Origin: Planctomycetales bacterium
Lineage (GTDB): Bacteria > Planctomycetota > Planctomycetia > Pirellulales > Thermoguttaceae
Assembly: GCA_007127495.1 (NCBI GenBank)
Contig: SKZG01000226.1
Span: 1-7,615 of the forward strand
DNA length: 7,615 bases
Direction of reading: 5' to 3'
A program made the position numbers and the translations under genes. Under the pieces are notes generated by a model that did not search any database, had not been told where the DNA came from, and saw nothing but the letters and a program-made list of their open reading frames with translations. Shown piece after piece: positions 6,411-7,615 of this stretch (position 1 is its first letter; the number at the start of each line of letters is the position of its first letter).

Positions 6411-7615
6411 ATGGCAAGTCCTTTTTCCATATTTCGCCGCTACCAGAAGACCATGCTCGCCGTGCTGACTTTGCTGGCGATGTTTGCTTTCGTATTCCTC
6501 GATCCCCTACTCCAGGCGTTTCAGGGCGATGCGGCGCCCGACGCCGTTGTCGTAGCGACGCGCCGCTACGGCAATTTGGACGAGCACGATGTCCGCAGCT
6601 TGTTGTACCAGCGGCAGGTCGTCTTGAATGTGCTGGAACGCGCGCTCACTGCCGGCGGCGTGCCCGCCACGTTTGCGACCTTTCAAGTGCAACAGCTTTT
6701 CGGCCCACCGACGGAGGAGGAAGTCGTCTATACGTGGCTCTTCGCCCAGCGTGCCGAGGATGTCGGCATGACAGTCGACGACCGCGCCGTCAACGAATTC
6801 CTCAACTCATTCCTTGAAATGGCTACGGAAGGGCAGGTCTCCGTTGGCGATTTGGCAAGTATCCTGGCACGAGACCGGATACCACAACGCACGCTCTTCG
6901 CCTCGTTACGCAAGGAGCTTCTGGCCCGACAGCTTCGCCAGTCCTTTCAAACCAGCCTTTGGGCTGTGCCGCCAATGCAGCGATGGGACTATTATTTACG
7001 ATTGAATCGGCGGGCAACGATCGAGTTGCTCCCTGTTTCCGTTGTCGACTTCATGGACGCAATCGATCGTCCCGATGAACGCACCCTGCAAGCCTTTTTC
7101 GATGAGCACAAGGGGCGGTTATGGCGGCCCGACGTCCCGGAACCGGCGTTCCGCGAGCCCCAAAAGATCGCACTGCAATATTTCAAGGCCGAGTTCGAGG
7201 AATTCGTCGACCCGGTTGCCGTGCCCGAGGAAGAAGTGCTGCAATACTACGAAGAAAACAAGGACGTCCGCTTTCTGCAACCCGAGGCCCCCACTCCACA
7301 AGAGCCCGACGCGCCCGACGATGGACAGCAGGAGAAGCCCGCAGCGGAGATCCCTGCCGATCCAGAAGCAACAGACGCCGACTCCTCCGAGGAAGAGCCC
7401 GAGGACGACGCGCCGCCGACTCCCGAAGAAGTTGAGCCCTCCGGGCCCACGATGGGCGAGCCCACTGAGGACCTCTCCTCGACTTTCGAAGAGGTCCAGC
7501 CGTCTGACGCGACCGAGCCAACCGACGAGGTGCAGCCAACCGACGAGGTGCAGCCAACCGACGAGGTGCAGCCAACCGACGAGGTGCAGCCAACCGACGA
7601 GGTGCAGCCAACCGA
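6411..7615 (+). CDS. Membrane-anchored SurA/PpiD-like folding factor, 3' truncated
   Basis: The frame is open from the ATG to the window end (401 codons plus two bases, no stop). The protein begins MASPFSIFRRYQK, a basic cytoplasmic stub, followed by one hydrophobic segment (about 14-36, TMLAVLTLLAMFAFVFLDPLL). This places the rest outside the inner membrane, the layout of PpiD. Residues ~40-200 are mostly helical with the look of a SurA/PpiD N-terminal chaperone domain (RRYGNLDEHDVRSLLYQRQVV). Residues ~202-290 (LQAFFDEHKGRLWRP, EEEVLQYYEENKDVRF) resemble the segment that leads into a parvulin domain in this family. No parvulin active site is seen before the cut. From ~291 the chain becomes an acidic Pro/Glu/Asp linker that ends in PTDEVQ repeats. 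The likely role is folding of exported proteins, with isomerase activity unproven. A good promoter and ribosome binding site precede it. Family assignment is by pattern and remembered planctomycete homologues, so moderate. Confidence 0.75.
   Translation, partial: MASPFSIFRRYQKTMLAVLTLLAMFAFVFLDPLLQAFQGDAAPDAVVVATRRYGNLDEHDVRSLLYQRQVVLNVLERALTAGGVPATFATFQVQQLFGPPTEEEVVYTWLFAQRAEDVGMTVDDRAVNEFLNSFLEMATEGQVSVGDLASILARDRIPQRTLFASLRKELLARQLRQSFQTSLWAVPPMQRWDYYLRLNRRATIELLPVSVVDFMDAIDRPDERTLQAFFDEHKGRLWRPDVPEPAFREPQKIALQYFKAEFEEFVDPVAVPEEEVLQYYEENKDVRFLQPEAPTPQEPDAPDDGQQEKPAAEIPADPEATDADSSEEEPEDDAPPTPEEVEPSGPTMGEPTEDLSSTFEEVQPSDATEPTDEVQPTDEVQPTDEVQPTDEVQPTDEVQPT
7518..7615 (+). repeat. Perfect 18-bp in-frame tandem repeat (PTDEVQ), running off the window
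   Basis: The unit CCAACCGACGAGGTGCAG occurs five times without a mismatch (7518, 7536, 7554, 7572, 7590), followed by the first 8 bases of a sixth copy at 7608-7615. Eighteen bases are six codons, so copy changes keep the frame. A degenerate relative coding EVQPSD lies just upstream (7491-7508). The total copy number cannot be known because the window ends inside the array. Confidence 0.97.

Noticed and set aside
7183..7611. 142-codon minus-strand open frame with LAAPRR repeats
   Set aside because: It is the complement of the PTDEVQ tandem array and the acidic linker; the plus-strand gene has promoter, RBS and membrane anchor.
7518..7615. Possible CRISPR array
   Set aside because: The 18-bp units are directly adjacent with no spacers and keep a coding frame.

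Overview
The window is GC-rich bacterial DNA with three complete or nearly complete genes and two genes cut by its edges. I infer a planctomycete, probably of the Pirellulales type. The reasons are the divergent ComEC metallo-hydrolase motif, a TopA with C-terminal repeats and a Lys-rich tail but no zinc fingers, and a membrane-anchored SurA/PpiD-like protein whose start resembles planctomycete homologues. No taxonomic marker such as rRNA is present, so this is moderate inference.

Layout. Bases 1-1704 (+) hold the 3' part of a ComEC/Rec2 DNA-uptake channel: the membrane competence domain followed by a metallo-beta-lactamase-fold domain. Bases 1705-2060 are an intergenic leader with a small hairpin and several candidate promoters. 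Bases 2061-3020 (+) encode a compact sigma-54 activator of the AAA+ plus Fis-HTH type, with no sensory domain. Bases 3021-3132 separate it from the convergent topA (5829-3133, minus), DNA topoisomerase I. Bases 5830-6410 are a 581-base divergent intergenic region with no convincing gene. It carries a well-formed sigma-70-type promoter for the last gene and a weaker one facing topA. From 6411 (+) to the window end an open frame of 401 codons encodes a single-pass, membrane-anchored SurA/PpiD-like folding factor. Its acidic linker ends in perfect 18-bp tandem repeats, inside which the window stops.

How the genes relate. They do not form one operon. ComEC (DNA import), TopA (supercoil relaxation) and the PpiD-like protein (envelope protein folding) are separate housekeeping functions. 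The bEBP is an orphan regulator whose targets cannot be read here. I found no defence system, mobile element, CRISPR array, tRNA or rRNA. The most noteworthy signals are the repeat tract at the right edge, the long leader of the bEBP, and the large unexplained topA/ppiD-like intergenic region.
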